NCBI GenBank assembly: GCA_023374025.1 | Contig: SIJG01000059.1 | Location: 141,286 to 205,285, forward strand | Direction of reading: 5' to 3' | Origin: Heterodera schachtii | Lineage: Eukaryota > Nematoda > Chromadorea > Rhabditida > Heteroderidae | DNA length: 64,000 nt | In this document: one piece after another, positions 1-12,587 of the stretch | Numbering within the stretch: the first letter of the stretch is position 1 | Layout of the letters: each line of letters opens with the position of its first letter | Translations under genes and position numbers: made by a program | Notes under the pieces: model-generated | Seen by the model: the letters and a program-made list of their open reading frames with translations, nothing else | Told to the model about the DNA's origin: nothing | Database searches by the model: none

Positions 1-503
1 TAAAAATAAAACCAAAAACCCAATACATCAAAATTAAAAAAAGGGAGATCCATAAACATTTATTAATCATGAGTTTGAAATTCATCTTTCAACCAATGTT
101 TAAAGCAATTTTTTTTTTTACAATTTTTCTTGAAAAAAATAAAATATTTAAACGTTATTAAAAACAATTTTTCGTAAGTATTTTCATCTTTTTTTTTTTG
201 CCTTTTTTTATCACTATTTAATTAGCTATTTTGGCATTTTCGCAACTAAAAACCGCGCACAAAACAAAACAAATTAAAAAGTGAAATAACGAAAAAAAAA
301 ATCAAATAAAATTGAAATTATCCCCAATTTTGCTTCCCATTGCCGGCGAATGATGGAAGCTAATACCCTTCCGGCACAATGCCCTTGGCTGTGCATTGAG
401 GAGGAGGAGAAGGGCATAAGAGCATATCACACGGCACAAGCCCTCGGGGGACGTGTAAATTAATCTGCCCCCGCCACGCACGGCCGTGCCGAATGCCGTG
501 GGC
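1..503. other. AT-rich flank with no supported gene
   Basis: Positions 1-300 are homopolymer-rich AT sequence with no coding pattern. From about 302 the GC content rises because the sequence lies just 3' of the minus-strand exon at 504-845. A minus-strand frame stays open to 302, but it lacks the varied synonymous codon use seen in the frame ending at 504. Confidence 0.5.
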
Positions 504-845
504 TCAATGTTCCCCGCCCCCCACTGCCCGCCGCACCGGTGCCACCACTGATGTGCCGCCCCCGCCGCCGCTACCGCCGGACAATGCTTTTGACGGCTTT
601 GCGCCGTCGCCCGCGTCGGCGCTGCCGGCGCCGCCGCTAGCACTGGCACTTGCCGCTGCTGTTGCTGCTGTGCCAAACAAGCGCATTTGGCCACGTTGGC
701 GTTTTCGAATGGCACTGTTTGTGCCGCCGCCGTTGCCGCCAACGCCGCCACCGGTGCCGGCGTAGGAACTGGACAACAACAGCAGAGATGAAGCGGCCGG
801 ATTAAGCGGCGGCTGCTTTTGATGTTGTTGGTGAGGAGGCTGTTG
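504..845 (-). CDS. Terminal exon of an unrecognised Gln/Ala/Gly-rich protein (partial)
   Basis: On the minus strand a pyrimidine-rich acceptor ending TGTTCAG is followed by 114 in-frame codons and TGA at 504-506. The exon opens with QQQPPHQQHQKQPP, then has a Gly/Ala/Ser-rich stretch, a basic patch RKRQRGQ that could be a nuclear localisation signal, and further Gly runs, ending GGGEH. The frame was chosen because Gly, Ala and Gln are each written with several synonymous codons, which argues for selection on the protein; the other two frames are open only through high GC. Such tails are common in transcription regulators, but no domain is visible. Upstream exons were not found. The gene at 4890-8595 lies upstream on the same strand, but its possible last donor (phase 1) does not fit this acceptor (phase 0) without a further exon. 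Confidence 0.45.
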   Translation of the reverse strand, partial: QQPPHQQHQKQPPLNPAASSLLLLSSSYAGTGGGVGGNGGGTNSAIRKRQRGQMRLFGTAATAAASASASGGAGSADAGDGAKPSKALSGGSGGGGGTSVVAPVRRAVGGGEH

Positions 846-879
846 CTGAACAGAAGCACAGAAAAATATTTTTTTTTTT

Positions 880-1640
880 GAGAGTGATGGAGAATATGTG
901 AGTGAAATTTGTTGACCCAACAAAAGAGAGTGTAGGCAAGAGAGAAGCATACAAAAGTGATAGATCATGTGTAGAGAAGTCAGACAAAAAAAAATGTGGG
1001 AGAGAGTGTATAAAAAGTGGAGAGTTCAGGTGGACGAGCAAACAAATTGAAGGAGAATGAGGAAGTGTATATGCTCAGAGAAGGCAGACAAAAAAGAATT
1101 GGGAGAGTACAGGTAGACAAGAAAATAAGTGAAGAAAATAGTAGTGTACACACAGAAAAGAAATGAGAAAAAGAGATTGGAAAAAATAGGGTGCCAGAGA
1201 AGACAGACAAAAAATAGTTATTGAAGATTGAGAGAGTGCGGGATGAAAAGAAAGAAACTTAAGCATCAAAAAAATGTTTTGTTATCAAGAGATGAAAGGT
1301 GGAGGCCGTTAGATTGACAAATAGCCAGACAAAATCAAATATATCAGAGAAAATGCCACAAAAAATTGGCAGAGAAAACAGACAAAAGCGAAATAGTGAG
1401 TGAGAAATACTGGATGAGACAATCAGAGATGTCAGAGAAAATGCCACAAAAACTGGCAGAGAAAACAGACAAAAGAGAAATAGTGAGTTAGAACTGTGTT
1501 GGACAGTGCAGAGAAGAGAGAGAGAGAGACAAAGATAACACTCTCGAATGAGCAGTGAGTGCATAATTGAGTCTCGAACATTGTGGGCGGAGAAGAAGCG
1601 GATGTCGTGAGAGGAGAGTGGAAAAAAATCAATTAGGCTA
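880..1640. repeat. Purine-rich diverged tandem tract
   Basis: The plus strand is strongly A/G-biased, with recurring words such as GAGAGAGTG, CAGACAAAA and AGAAAAC. A unit of roughly 95 bp beginning CAGAGAAAATGCCACAAAAA is repeated near 1345 and 1435. Minus-strand open frames here (Ser/Phe/Leu-rich) are by-products of the composition. Confidence 0.7.
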
Positions 1641-4002
1641 TAAATCGATGCCGAAAGGGCAGGGCGAAGGGAGGGCGAATATTTGTTGTGTTTGGAATGG
1701 AGATAAAGCAGCTAACAATGATTAATGGGAGGTGCATTAAAGGGGGGGGGGGATAAAGCGGATAAAATAATTGCTAATGAGTGTTTAATGATGTATGTTT
1801 AGGCGATAATTTTATGTTTTCGGCCAAAGCCAAAAAATGGGAAATGGCAACAAAAAAAAGTCAACTCTTAGGATGAAAGGACTATTTTCAAGGACAGAAA
1901 AAAGAAATTTTGAGACAATTAAGGACCCCTCCAAAAGGAAGAGGACAAAAAAAAAATTTTAGCTCAAAAAACCAAAGCATGAGAAAATTATGAAGCTACA
2001 AAGTACTGATTCCCAGGAATTTTCTTGGGAAAAATGCATTTTTAACGAATCTAAAATTAATTTTAAAGGAAGCGTCATTGGAAATTAATCCAATTATGAG
2101 AATTTTGGAATTTTAACGAAATTTGTTTTAAAAAAAAATGAAATTATCTAAAATTTGCCTAGACTTAACTGCCCTTATGGAAAATTATAAATTTTACATT
2201 TAAAAATTAAAATATTTAACAATCCGTAAGGAAATATTTAAATTTATAATTAAAAAAAAATGTAGCCCCGAGCTGATTTTATCCATATATTTAATGAGTG
2301 ACGTCAAATGGCATTTTCCTTTATGCCCGTTTTGTCTGTGCCAAAACGGCACACACAAATTGAGCTGCTAATGGCCGGGCGATGAATAAATCATCATGCA
2401 CTCTTCAGAAAGTTGTTGATGAATGAGATGACAGACAGCTCAGTTGGTTGACGATTTTTGCGTCACAAAAATGGCGATAAAATAACAAAAATAAAGTGTG
2501 GGCAATTTATGTTTTTGGAAACGAGATAATTGCCTTGTGGAGTCATTAGTGGCAGAGAAAAAAAGAAAACTAGATTTGAGAAAAATGGAACAGAATGCCA
2601 ATGGAACAGAATTGAAAAATTGATGCCCGGTCGAGGCTATAATTAATAGAGGCCGGAACTTAGAAATGGCCGGGGCCGGGAATTGGAAAATGAGCCGGGA
2701 TGGGACCCGGGGACCGGGACTCAAGTTTTCCCGGGACTCCCGGTACTTTGCCCAAAAAAACTAGGACCAAGAGTCCCGGCATAATCCAGGCGGGGTCCGG
2801 GTACCGTCCGTTTGGTCTCAAACAATTAATCCCGAAAATTATAACCCTTTAATGAGATTAATTAGCAATGATCTTTTTTGAAATGAAAAAAAAACAAGCA
2901 TAAATTGGGATAATTTTCTAAGGAAGTTATAATATTTTGGATTTGGTATTTTCGTGGTCAAAAAAAAATTGCTAAAACCAAGGCATTGGACAAAAAATTC
3001 GACAGATGCATTTTCCAGACATAAGACCTGTTGGGCTTAGATTTGAGCAGAATTTTTCTGAGTTATGTGGGATACTGAAATTTAGAGAGAACTTTTCTAA
3101 AAATTCACTTAATTTTTTAAAAATCCGACAGAATTTTTTCTAATTAACGCTGGAATTTTTTTCTAAAAATTCATTCATATTTTTCAAAATTCCGACAGAA
3201 TCTTTCTAATTACCGTTCGAATTTTTCTAAAAATTCATTTATGTTGTTTTTAAATTCGACGGTATTTTTTCGAATTAACCGCTAGAATTTTTCAAAATTC
3301 CTTTCTATAATGGGCCATTAAAGCACAATTCCAAGAAAAAAAGGACAAATGAAAACTGATATCTCATCCAATTAGTTAATTAAGCATTCATTCATTGAGT
3401 GTTCCAATTAAATTAAATTTCTTCTTAAACAAATCAATAAATTTTCTAAAAATGGAAAAATCATTTCGCCCGGTGGCTGTAAATGCAAAAATGTAAAAAT
3501 GTCGCCCCCCCCCCCCATTAATTATAAATTTATGTTTTATAAATGGGAGAGCGGGGGGGGGGGAGACAAAAGTGGTCGCCATTTTGCGGTGAGAAGGCCG
3601 ACGATCCGTCGCCCGACGATGGAATTTTGGGGGGCGGGGGACGGAGGGCATGGGAAAGGAAGGCACCGACCGCTCCCTCTCAAATTTGGCGCCGTTTTGG
3701 GGCGGACGGTCGGAAAATTCAAAAATAATTTCCAATTAGGGTCAATTAACCCTGCTAATTACATAAAATTATGGTGCCCGGCACGGGCATTTTGCTGCGA
3801 AGTGATTTCAAAAGAAAAAAGGAGGTCTGAAAAAATAGGTAAATGTTGTGGTATCTTGGACTGAAATTAGTGGAATCCACCAGGAGGGATAAAGGCCGAC
3901 ACTTTTATGGTTGAGGTTACCCCTTTTTCAAATGGTGAACCTTTTGGTTTAGAAAAAAATTTAAAAAAAAATTACAAATTGGCCGAAAATTTATGTTGAT
4001 GA
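1641..4002. other. Intergenic sequence with a CCGGG word repeat and a G-tract island
   Basis: No supported gene. Positions 2627-2830 hold a loose repeat of the words CCGGGAC, GGGACTC and GGTCCGGG. Positions 3490-3720 are a GC-rich island with runs of nine to ten C or G. It is open in several frames on both strands, but no frame shows convincing splice sites or codon pattern. Confidence 0.5.
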
Positions 4003-4830
4003 TCAGCAGCCTAAAGAGGCAAAAACTTGACCAGTGAGACTCGAGATTTGACCTCAAGATCGAGAGCTAGATTTAACTTCGAGAATCAAGACTTTACTCC
4101 GAGATTTTAGGTCGAGACTTGACGTGTGGGGCTGGAGAGAGACTTGCTCTATAATAGAGACTAAGACTTAATCTCAAGAATCGAGAGTGAGACTTGTTGA
4201 CGGTCGGAAAAATTAAAAACAATTTCAATTAGAGTCAACTCAACCTCAACCCTTCCAAATAATATATTCATGATCAGCTAAGCCTGAAGACGGTAGGGGA
4301 CGGTTCGGTGCCAGCGCCCAAGTTTTGGACTACAACTTTTTTCATTGTTGACCAAATCTAATAATCTTGGTATCATTCGAAAGCTTTATATGTTTAGAAG
4401 CTTTTTCTAACGTATTGCTTAGCGATTAGAAAAAAACCCAAAATTTTATAAGTTTTTTCTTAATAACTTTTTTACAAGCTAAAATTTTTTTTTTTTTTTT
4501 TGTAAGGCTAATAGAGCTTGTGAAGGGGCTTTCGGTTGATACCAAGATTGTTAGATTTGGTCAACAATAAAAAAAAGTTGTAGTCCAAAACTTGGGCTGG
4601 CACCGAAATGGCTGGCACCGAACCGTCCTTCCGGCCTGAAGAGACAAAACTTGAGCCGTACGACTCGTGACTTAACTTGAACACGAGACTCGAAACCGAG
4701 ATTTGCTCACGGGAGAACAACGGACTGAGACTTGATCTCGAGAATAGAGAGTGAGACTTATTAATAAAACTTTGATAAGACTTGCTCAAGAAAAGTCGAG
4801 AATGATTTTTTCTATCGAGAATCGAGATTT
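4003..4830. repeat. Loose GAGACTTG/CTCGAGA word-repeat array
   Basis: The words GAGACTTG, GAGACTCG, TCGAGA and CTCGAGA recur with drift. The array is interrupted by a foldback element at 4291-4634: array text resumes on its right side with CCTGAAGAGACAAAACTTGA, which resembles uninterrupted text near 4012. Confidence 0.6.
4291..4634. mobile_element. Foldback MITE-like element with 8-bp target duplication
   Basis: The ends are inverted copies of GGACGGTTCGGTGCCAGC. The inner arms (CAAGTTTTGGACTACAACTT and its reverse complement) are also inverted. The element is flanked by the direct repeat CCTGAAGA at 4283-4290 and 4635-4642, and related array text at about 4012 gives an approximate empty site. 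It has no ORF. It contains the motif TTGGTATCATTCGAAAGC in both orientations, shared with the elements at 18875, 28654, 46282 and 47013. An 8-bp duplication with long inverted repeats suggests a hAT- or Mutator-type non-autonomous element; the class is an inference. Confidence 0.75.
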
Positions 4831-4889
4831 GCCCCTTCGCGATTATTTATATATATTCAAATAAAATGAATTTTTATATTTAAATAAGA

Positions 4890-7800
4890 TTAATTAAATA
4901 TTTTTTTTTTACTTTTTCTGTGTCCGCAGACTCTATGGATGGTATCCTTCTTGTTGTCCTTGATCAGTCGTTCTTGTGAACAATTAATTTCTGTCCTTTG
5001 ATCAGTGAAATGTTCGCCATTTGCCCCTTCCGTTTGACTCGTAAAAATCTATGAAATAATTAACTATAATTATTTTACCATTAATCAAAGCAATTTGGGT
5101 TAATAATGAGTTACAAGGACGCAAATTATGTGCAAAAAAAAGCAGAAAAATTTGCTCTAATAAAAATAAACAAAAATTTTGAAAATAGAAAATTTAATTT
5201 ACCTAATTACTTAAATGTAAATGCTTTGGAATTTCCATTAATATGGTAAAATCGCATTTTATATATGAAGTTTTTCGCTTTGACAGTTTGATGATTAATA
5301 GGGCTGAGAATTAATTTATGTAAGAAAATCACAAAATATGAATAAAAATATGTAAAAAATCTTTAAAAATTACCATAATAAAAAAATTTATGAAAAAATT
5401 GCCAAATTTTGGGTTTATCTTGGAAATTAAAAAAAAACTCCTAAAAAATCCTCAAAAATGCAAAATATGTCAAAAAAGTGCGAAAAAGTCAAAAATATGT
5501 AAAATAACCCAAAAACAATATGTATAAATATGTAAATAAAAATGCAACAAATTTTGTTTCGCAAACACAAAAAAGAAAGTGTTTTTCCTACTAATTAGAT
5601 CATGGAGAATCTAGGGAAAAAAATATAGTAATTAAATCAATTAAATCCTAATACCTAATTATGAATGACAAATAATATTCATAAAATGTTGCAATGTTTG
5701 AAAAATTAATTTTCAAATCTTTTTGAATGCCAAAATTTAGGCCGTTCCCAAAATAAGAAAATAATGCCATCATTTGTACGGGTTATGTGATACGGGTCCG
5801 TAAGAATATGTATACGGGTCCGGCCCTTATTAAACATCTAATTTGTATTAATTTGCGTCCTTAATTACCTTCGTGTCGCCGCCCTCCTCTTCGTCAGTAC
5901 AAAAGACAGGGTTCAACACACATTTGGTACCACCATCGTTCTGTAAATTAATTTTCATTTAAAATTTAAAAAAATAATTTTTATTTTTATAATTGGCAAG
6001 TTTTTAAATTTTCCATAAAATTTTTTGCAAAAATTCACCCTCAGATCCAATTGTGGTTCCGGATCACAACTGCTGCTATCTTCCAGCAACTGTTCCGCAA
6101 GTGCATCATAATATCTGAGACAATTAGTCAGGTAGAATTATGCAAATTAGACATTATTTTTAATTAATTTATTAATTAATAGTCTATTGAACAGGGATTG
6201 AATGTAATAAATTATGAAAATAAATATTCATTTGGTGGGTTCTGTTCGGGGATACGATTTTACATGGAAATCCAGGCATTTTGCCGGATCTTGTTGGCCC
6301 GTGTCAGGCATTTTGCCGGATTTGTTGGTCCGTGCCAGGCATTTTGCGGGATTTGTGGGCCCGTGCCAGGCATTTGCCGAATTTTGGGTCCAGGCATTTG
6401 CCCGGTTTTGAGGATTCATGCCAAGAATTTTCCCTGATTTGGGCGCGCCATGTGACCCAAAAATACGTAAAATTGACAATTTTTGGTCTAAAATCTGTTA
6501 ATTAATAGAGCCAGACGAAGCCTATCAATACCATAGGACGCCATTTTTTATGAAAAACGGCTAAAAATTAAACCGAATAGGCCTAGCCCTTGACTAGCCC
6601 AGTCTTTTTTTTCAAAAATTCTGATTCCAGTACACAGTGCATGAACGCCCTGAATTTGTTGCGGCTTGGGATTTTGTTGGCACAAGTGCTGTGTGCGTGG
6701 CACCACCACCACCAGCAGCAGTGCCACCTCCGCTTGCTTGCTTCTTCAATGCGGGCAAAATGTCGACAGAAAAATGGCGGGCACCTGGTGAATAAAAATC
6801 ATATAATTTATGAATATTGAGAAAATAAGAAATTAAAAATTTGAAAAGATATTTATGTTAAAATAATATTATTTCAATTTATTTTAAGAATAGTCAATAG
6901 GTTTAAAATGCCAAAAATATTTAAAAAATTTCAAAAAACCATTCACATAGTGCCTTAAAAGATTTGTGAGTTTTTCTGATCATTTTTAGAACTTTTATGA
7001 ATGATCAAAAATTGCAAAAAAAAAAAAAAAAAGTTATTAATGGAAAAAAATCGAAAATTCAAAAATATATTAAAAAAACGCTTTGACAAATTACTGGAAA
7101 TATAGTTTTTGCGTGTTGCAAATATCCCAGTAAAATTTGATGGGCTTCCGGTCATTTTTAGAAGTTAATGAGTTATTAAATTTGAAAAAAATACTCTAAA
7201 ATAATTTTCAAAAATAAAAATATTTTAATGTTTTTATTTCAAATAAATTTAAAAGCTAAAAAACATATAGAACTTACCCCTTTTTTTCTCACCAGACCGA
7301 CACAAAAGTGTTGTGGAAGTGCTCAGCTCGCTTAAGCTTTGCGTTGAGGAGTTTGCATAGAAAAATGAAGCCGATTTTGCGGATTTTACATCTCAAAATA
7401 TTTTTTACGATTTTTTTAAATTAATTTTTTTTTTACCCCCTAATGTTGAATTTGTTTTATTGGAAATCAATTCAGTTGTTGATGCTGAATGATTCAGTAG
7501 TGATGCTGATGTAGAATGCTTTTGGTTGCCTTTAAATACGGGAATTTCGTTAAAATAAAAGAGAAGCCACGTAATGAATTGACATTATTAATTTAATTTA
7601 ATTTATTAAAATATTTAAAAAAATAAATAATTTTTAATATATTTTTTTATATTTAAAAATGTTTTAATTGTTTATGCAAAAAAACAGGAATAGTGAATCG
7701 TTTTTCCAAAAAGAGGAACAAATTTCAACAATTTCAAATTTGAATTTAAAAATGAGAAAAAAATTAATTTAAAAATGAGAAAAAAATAAATTTAAAAGAA

Positions 7801-8595
7801 TCTGAAAATTAATTTAAAAATGAGAAAATTTAAATATGAAAAATTGCTCACCAAAAAAAACAATGAATGAATTTAGAAAATCTTCATATTATGAAATATT
7901 TAAAAACAAAATTAATTTAAAATTTAATTTCTCAATTTTATTTTATTATTTTAAAAATATAAAATTTGAATAAAACACTTTCTTCATTTTGTCGTATTTT
8001 TGCCGTTTGGCGATTGCAAATGGTGCCGCCTCGCTTGGCATTTTTAGGCATCGGAGGTGGCAAAATGGAAAAATGTGCCCCAAGGGAATTATTTAAATGG
8101 GCCCAGTGGCACCTAATGTTTGGCATTTTGTTGCCATGTAACGGAAAAGTTGTGGCAAAAATATTTTTAAAAGTATTATATTTTTTGTAGGATTCGTACT
8201 ATTTGTTCAAAAATTATTAATAATTTATTAAGTTTTATAATTTTTTTAATTTAAGAAATGTTTAAAAATAATAAAATGAAAAATATTAAATAAATTAATT
8301 TTATTTAAAAAAAATTTATTAGATGTTATTGCACAAATGGGTAATAAATAATTATATTTAAATAATTTTGTGAATGAAAAAATTATATTTAATAATTATT
8401 ATATTTACAAAAATCATTTTAAGGCAAATTTATAATTTTAACATTAAACAAATATAATTTTTAATTTATTTATTCAAATATTCCCTTTCTTTGCTATTAA
8501 AAAATTAAAAAAATAAATTTTTGAATAAATTTTTCACCATTTTGTTGCTGGTCCGGTTCGTCGTCAAACAGTTCATCCAGCAATAATTGAGACAT
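4890..8595 (-). CDS. Seven-exon gene, 240-residue protein of unknown function
   Basis: Exons (minus): 8538-8595, 7437-7529, 7278-7391, 6634-6784, 6039-6114, 5869-5940, 4890-5048. All seven join in phase with no stop; 723 nt in total. The protein starts MSQLLLDELFDDEPD (acidic), continues through a Ser/Thr-rich region, a basic segment EKKRGARHFSVDILPALKKQ, a Gly-rich linker, an acidic stretch AEQLLEDSSSCDPEPQ, CTDEEEGGD, and ends with a basic tail HRKSKKKIFN. I recognise no domain and it has no signal peptide or membrane segment; the acid/base pattern would suit a nuclear regulator, but that is only inference. Weak points: the exon 3 acceptor ends TTTGAG, the exon 4 donor could lie two bases earlier, and the last exon might instead splice onward at 4912 through a GTAAAA donor. 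Confidence 0.6.
6270..6440 (+). repeat. Minisatellite inside intron 4 of the 4890-8595 gene
   Basis: About five imperfect copies of a unit of roughly 32 bp carrying GCCAGGCATTTTGCCGGAT followed by TTGTTGGCCCGT. The open frames on both strands come from the repeat and are not taken as genes. Confidence 0.75.
7940..8170. other. GC-raised island in intron 1, possibly an unplaced exon
   Basis: It lies in the first intron of the 4890-8595 gene. A minus-strand frame with MPKNAKRGGTICNRQTAK is open for 62 codons, and a plus-strand frame is open too. No acceptor and donor pair fits the phase of the flanking exons, which already join in frame without it. It could be an alternative exon or a neutral island. 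Confidence 0.25.
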
Positions 8596-9890
8596 TTTTT
8601 AATATATATTTTTTTTATTTAATTTTCATTTTAATAAAATTAAAATTGTTTCACAAATGCACAAATCAATTTGTCTTTTTTATTTGTCGACGTATTCACC
8701 AGCAGCAGCAGTAAAAGAAAATTGTGGTCGAATAAATGGAAGAAAAATTGGGCACATTATTGGGGCCATTTTTTGTTGTTGTTAAATTTTCGTCACATTT
8801 TTTTGCTAAAAGACTAAAATAACTTTTTAAATGTTTAAATTTTAATTATTTTTGAAATAAATTAAAATGAAATGGTAAAATTAAATTATTCAATTAAAGA
8901 CTTTAAAAAATTTAAAAGCTTTTTTGTTCAAGCATTAAAATTCAAATTTTAATAATGAAACTTCGTAATTGGCCCTTTGAATTCTGGTTGTAAAGCATAA
9001 TGGAGTAAAAAAAGGAATATAACCAAAAAGAAAATAAATTTTGAGAAAATCTTTTAATTCCAGGATTTTCCGGATTTATTTGCTGGTTGGTACGCTTTTA
9101 AAATAATTAAATAATGTATATGTACATTTCAATTAATTAATGGTTTCCCAAAAAAATATTTTTAGAGCTGGATTGGATTTTTATTTATTTTTGGATTTAA
9201 TAGGAAAATTGCGATTAATTTTTGGTGCATGGTTTTTGGTTGGTTTTTCATTCATTGTGCTGAATAATGAAAAGTGAGAGAGAAAAAAAGAAGCAAAAAT
9301 AGAAGCAATGTGACACTTTTTGTTTTAAAGAAAAAAAGAGAGATTGACAGATTCTTTCTCTGTAAATAATTAATGAAAATAAAAAAAAATTAATTTAATT
9401 TTTATTTATTAAAACGCAAAAATCTTATAAAATTACAATTAATTTTTTACAAAATTATAAATATTTCAAACAAATTTTTATAATAAATAAATGTTCAAAT
9501 AAAATTAACCGTCTCAGATTATGAAGTGAAAATCGGAAAAATAACCTAAAACTTTTTAAATTTGTATGAAATTCAAAGCAATTATTCGATAGGCAAAAAT
9601 TCCGAATTTTCGAATTAAATTTCTATACATAAATTCATAGTTTAGCTAATTTAGACTTTAGGTAAGAAAATAATATTCAAAAATTTCATTAAAAAAAACT
9701 ATTTTTCAGTAATCTTTAATTTTCAAAATAAAACAAGCCTTAAATGACAGCAGAAAAAAGGCATATTTTGCTGCATTTGAGAGAGCCATAGGCCAAATCC
9801 GTAAAAAATGTGTCCTCACATAAAAAGGCGTGCAGTTAAATGGCGGTCATAGAGCACTAAACAGTTTCAATTCGAAGCGGAGAGCAGAGA
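8596..9890. other. AT-rich region upstream of the 4890-8595 gene
   Basis: It presumably contains that gene's promoter, but I see no TATA box with initiator at a convincing distance and no acceptor directly before its ATG. No coding pattern. Confidence 0.4.
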
Positions 9891-10439
9891 AGCGAGAAAA
9901 GCTGACATAGAGAAAGAGAGAAGCCGAGATGAGAGAGAGCAGAGAAATTGGAAAAAAAACATATGACCTAAGTAAAAGAAAAAAGAAACGAGAAACTTAT
10001 GACCAGGTCAAGAAATGAAGAACAGAGAAACGAGAAAAGCCAATCATAGAGAGTGTGAGGGACAGTTGAGAAAAAAGGGTTAGAGAAATGAGAAAAGCCA
10101 CGAGAGATAAGGGCCAAGTCAGAAAAGGGAGCAGAGAAACTACAAATGCCACAAAAAAGAGAGAGAGGGAAAGCGGCCAATCCATGAGAGTGGAGGAGAT
10201 AAATGTAAAAAGCCACGAGGGAGTATGGCCAAGTCGAGAAAAGAGGGGATAAGGAGAGAAAGGGAGAGAGAGAGAAAAAGAGAGAGAGGAGAGAGAGAGA
10301 GAGGAGAGGAGAGCGAGAGAGAGATGGGAATGAGAGAGAGAGAGATGGAATGAGAGAGAGAGAGAGAAGTGAGAGCGCGAAGAGAGAGAGAGAGAGATGG
10401 GAATGAGAGAAAGAGATGGGAATAAGTGAGAGAGATGGG

Positions 10440-10487
<48 letters not shown>

Positions 10488-10494
10488 GAGAGCG

Positions 10495-10551
<57 letters not shown>

Positions 10552-10620
10552 GAATGAGAGAAAGAGATGGGAATACGTGAGAGAGATGGGAATGAGAGAG
10601 AGAGAGAAGATAGTGGGGGG
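9891..10620. repeat. Purine-rich tract with GA microsatellite
   Basis: Positions 9891-10236 are diverged GAGAAA-type sequence. From about 10237 to 10612 it becomes near-perfect (GA)n broken by the word GATGGGAATGAGA, which recurs at least six times. Minus-strand Ser/Leu frames over 200 codons long are artefacts of CTCTCT. Confidence 0.9.
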
Positions 10621-10935
10621 GATATCAAAAGGAAAAAGCATGTGATGGGACTTGCTGCTGGCCTAGTCGAGAGTCTCGAGGCAAAAAAGAGAGTGACAGA
10701 GTCAGCTGATTGGGACGGGCCGACACGGACTGCTAGCGGACGACCAAAGCCAGCAGAAAGTAGTAGCAAGCAGAAGAAGGCACGGACCAACACAAACTGC
10801 CGGGTGGGCAAAAGACAAACATTAAAATTATTATTATTATTGAGGGATTGGGAGATGAAGCCGGCCCCAGGCGGTGGCCAGCAGCAGAACGTATCATATG
10901 ATTTGGGAGCAAACAAACAAAAAAATAATAATTGA
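10621..10935 (+). other. Open, mixed-composition island, doubtful exon
   Basis: The plus frame reads through KRKKHVMGLAAGLVESLEA to PGGGQQQNVSYDLGANK and ends at TGA near 10935. Codon use is fairly varied, but the frame simply continues out of the GA microsatellite. The minus strand is also open, and no acceptor or start codon is convincing. It could be a 5' untranslated or promoter region. Confidence 0.2.
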
Positions 10936-12587
10936 TCCTTTAAGCCTTGGCGGCATTAAAAATGCCAAAAGAAAGGGAATAATAAAATACGGAAAAATTT
11001 ATTTATGAGAAAATTGATATTTATATTTGAAAAAATAATTTAGATCCCTTAAGTTTTTCGACATTGAAAATGCCAAAAAAAAAGGAAAAAAAGAGTAAAT
11101 TTTTAATGTACTCGTAAATTTGGCACTGAAAATGCCAAAAGAAGAAGAAAAAAAGAAATTTTTATGAGAATGTCAAAATTTATTTGCAGGAAAATTGGTG
11201 TTTGTGATGATAAATTTGTAAAATAATTCAATTTATAAATTTGGAATTGAAAATGCTAAAAAAATGAAATAATTTTTACGGGAAAAATGACGAAATTTAT
11301 TTATGAGAAAATTAATTTTTTATTAATGGTAAATTTGTTATGATGTTTTTTTTGTTTATCGTGCAATTTACAATTATTTGCAAAAGATTGAAAAAAATAT
11401 ATTAATTAAAATATTTAATAATAAAAAAATACTTTTAAATATTGAAAAAATGTATTATTTAAAACATTTAATAATAATAAAAATTACATATTGAAAAATA
11501 TAAATTATTTATTGTATTTAATACTAATAAATAAATTTGAATGTCTGTGTATGAATGTCTTATAAAAATAAGGTTTAAAATAAATAAAATATTCAAATGA
11601 TGATCAATTGTGATAATGATTTATTTATTGTAATAAAAATATTTTATTATTAATTATAAACCCAAAAATTTTATTTTAAATTGATTATTCAATTGACAAA
11701 TGATACAAAACAAACGGGAGTGGTTTGAGAATGATAAACAAACAGGAAAATGTCAGTTCTGTTGATGATTGTTGTAGTAACTGATTATTATCGAGTCATT
11801 ATTTAATATTAATAGGGCAATAAAGGGCAATTAGCGAAAATAATGTGAATTAATTCATGTAAAAATAAAAAATTTATTTAAATTTTAAAAAATGTTTGTT
11901 TTTTTTTTTGCTAAAAAAAGTACTTAGGAAGACCCGAAAATAAAAAAAATATTTTTAAACAGAAGGAATTTCGTCTTTTAATTTTTAAGTTGTTCCCAAA
12001 AAACCGTCAAAAGAAATAACTTTTCTCTGGACTTAAATTCACCTTTGTTGACAACAAAAATTTTCAATGTGGTGAACAAAAATAAACACAAAACAAACAA
12101 AACGCCAAAAAAGAAAATTTGAAATTGAAAATTAAAATTAAAATAAAAAAACCTAAGGAGTTTTCGATAAAGGTTTTAAGGTCGATAAGGATAAGTTTTA
12201 TACTTGAAAACTTTATATATTTTATAAAATTTTTATTTAAAAAAAACTAGGATTTTTTTCTAAATTTCTTTTAAAAAATTTAAATTAAATTAAAAATTTT
12301 TTTTATTGTTTTTGTTTTATTAAATGTTTAATAACTTATTTCTAGCTATCTTGCAAACTTACATCCATACTTAATATAAAGATTTTAATGAAACAAAATG
12401 AATAAATGCTTTTTTAAAATTTTTTTAAGAAATAATTTATTCGAATGGACCTGTAAATTTTATTAATTTTTTTAGAAAAAATTACAATAAAAAAATCCTA
12501 ATTCTTTTTTCAAAATAAATCGAAAATAATTTTATAAAAATAGCATTATTAATTACTATTTATTATTTTATTTGATGTGTAAATGAG
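10936..12587. other. AT-rich intergenic region, nothing recognised
   Basis: Short related phrases of the form GAAAATGCCAAAARAA recur at about 10958, 11067, 11127 and 11248, each with ATTTATGAGAAAATT nearby, suggesting an old tandem repeat. No coding pattern. Confidence 0.5.

Noticed and set aside
493..765. Plus-strand proline-rich frame of 90 codons opposite the 504-845 exon
   Set aside because: It is the shadow of Gly/Ala codons on the minus strand, which has the better synonymous-codon variation, an acceptor and a stop.
7938..8190. An additional exon of the 4890-8595 gene
   Set aside because: Exons 1 and 2 already join in phase, and no acceptor-donor pair in this island keeps the frame.
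9997..10916. Minus-strand open frames of 214 and 258 codons
   Set aside because: They are Ser/Leu runs produced by (GA)n and show no splice sites or codon pattern.
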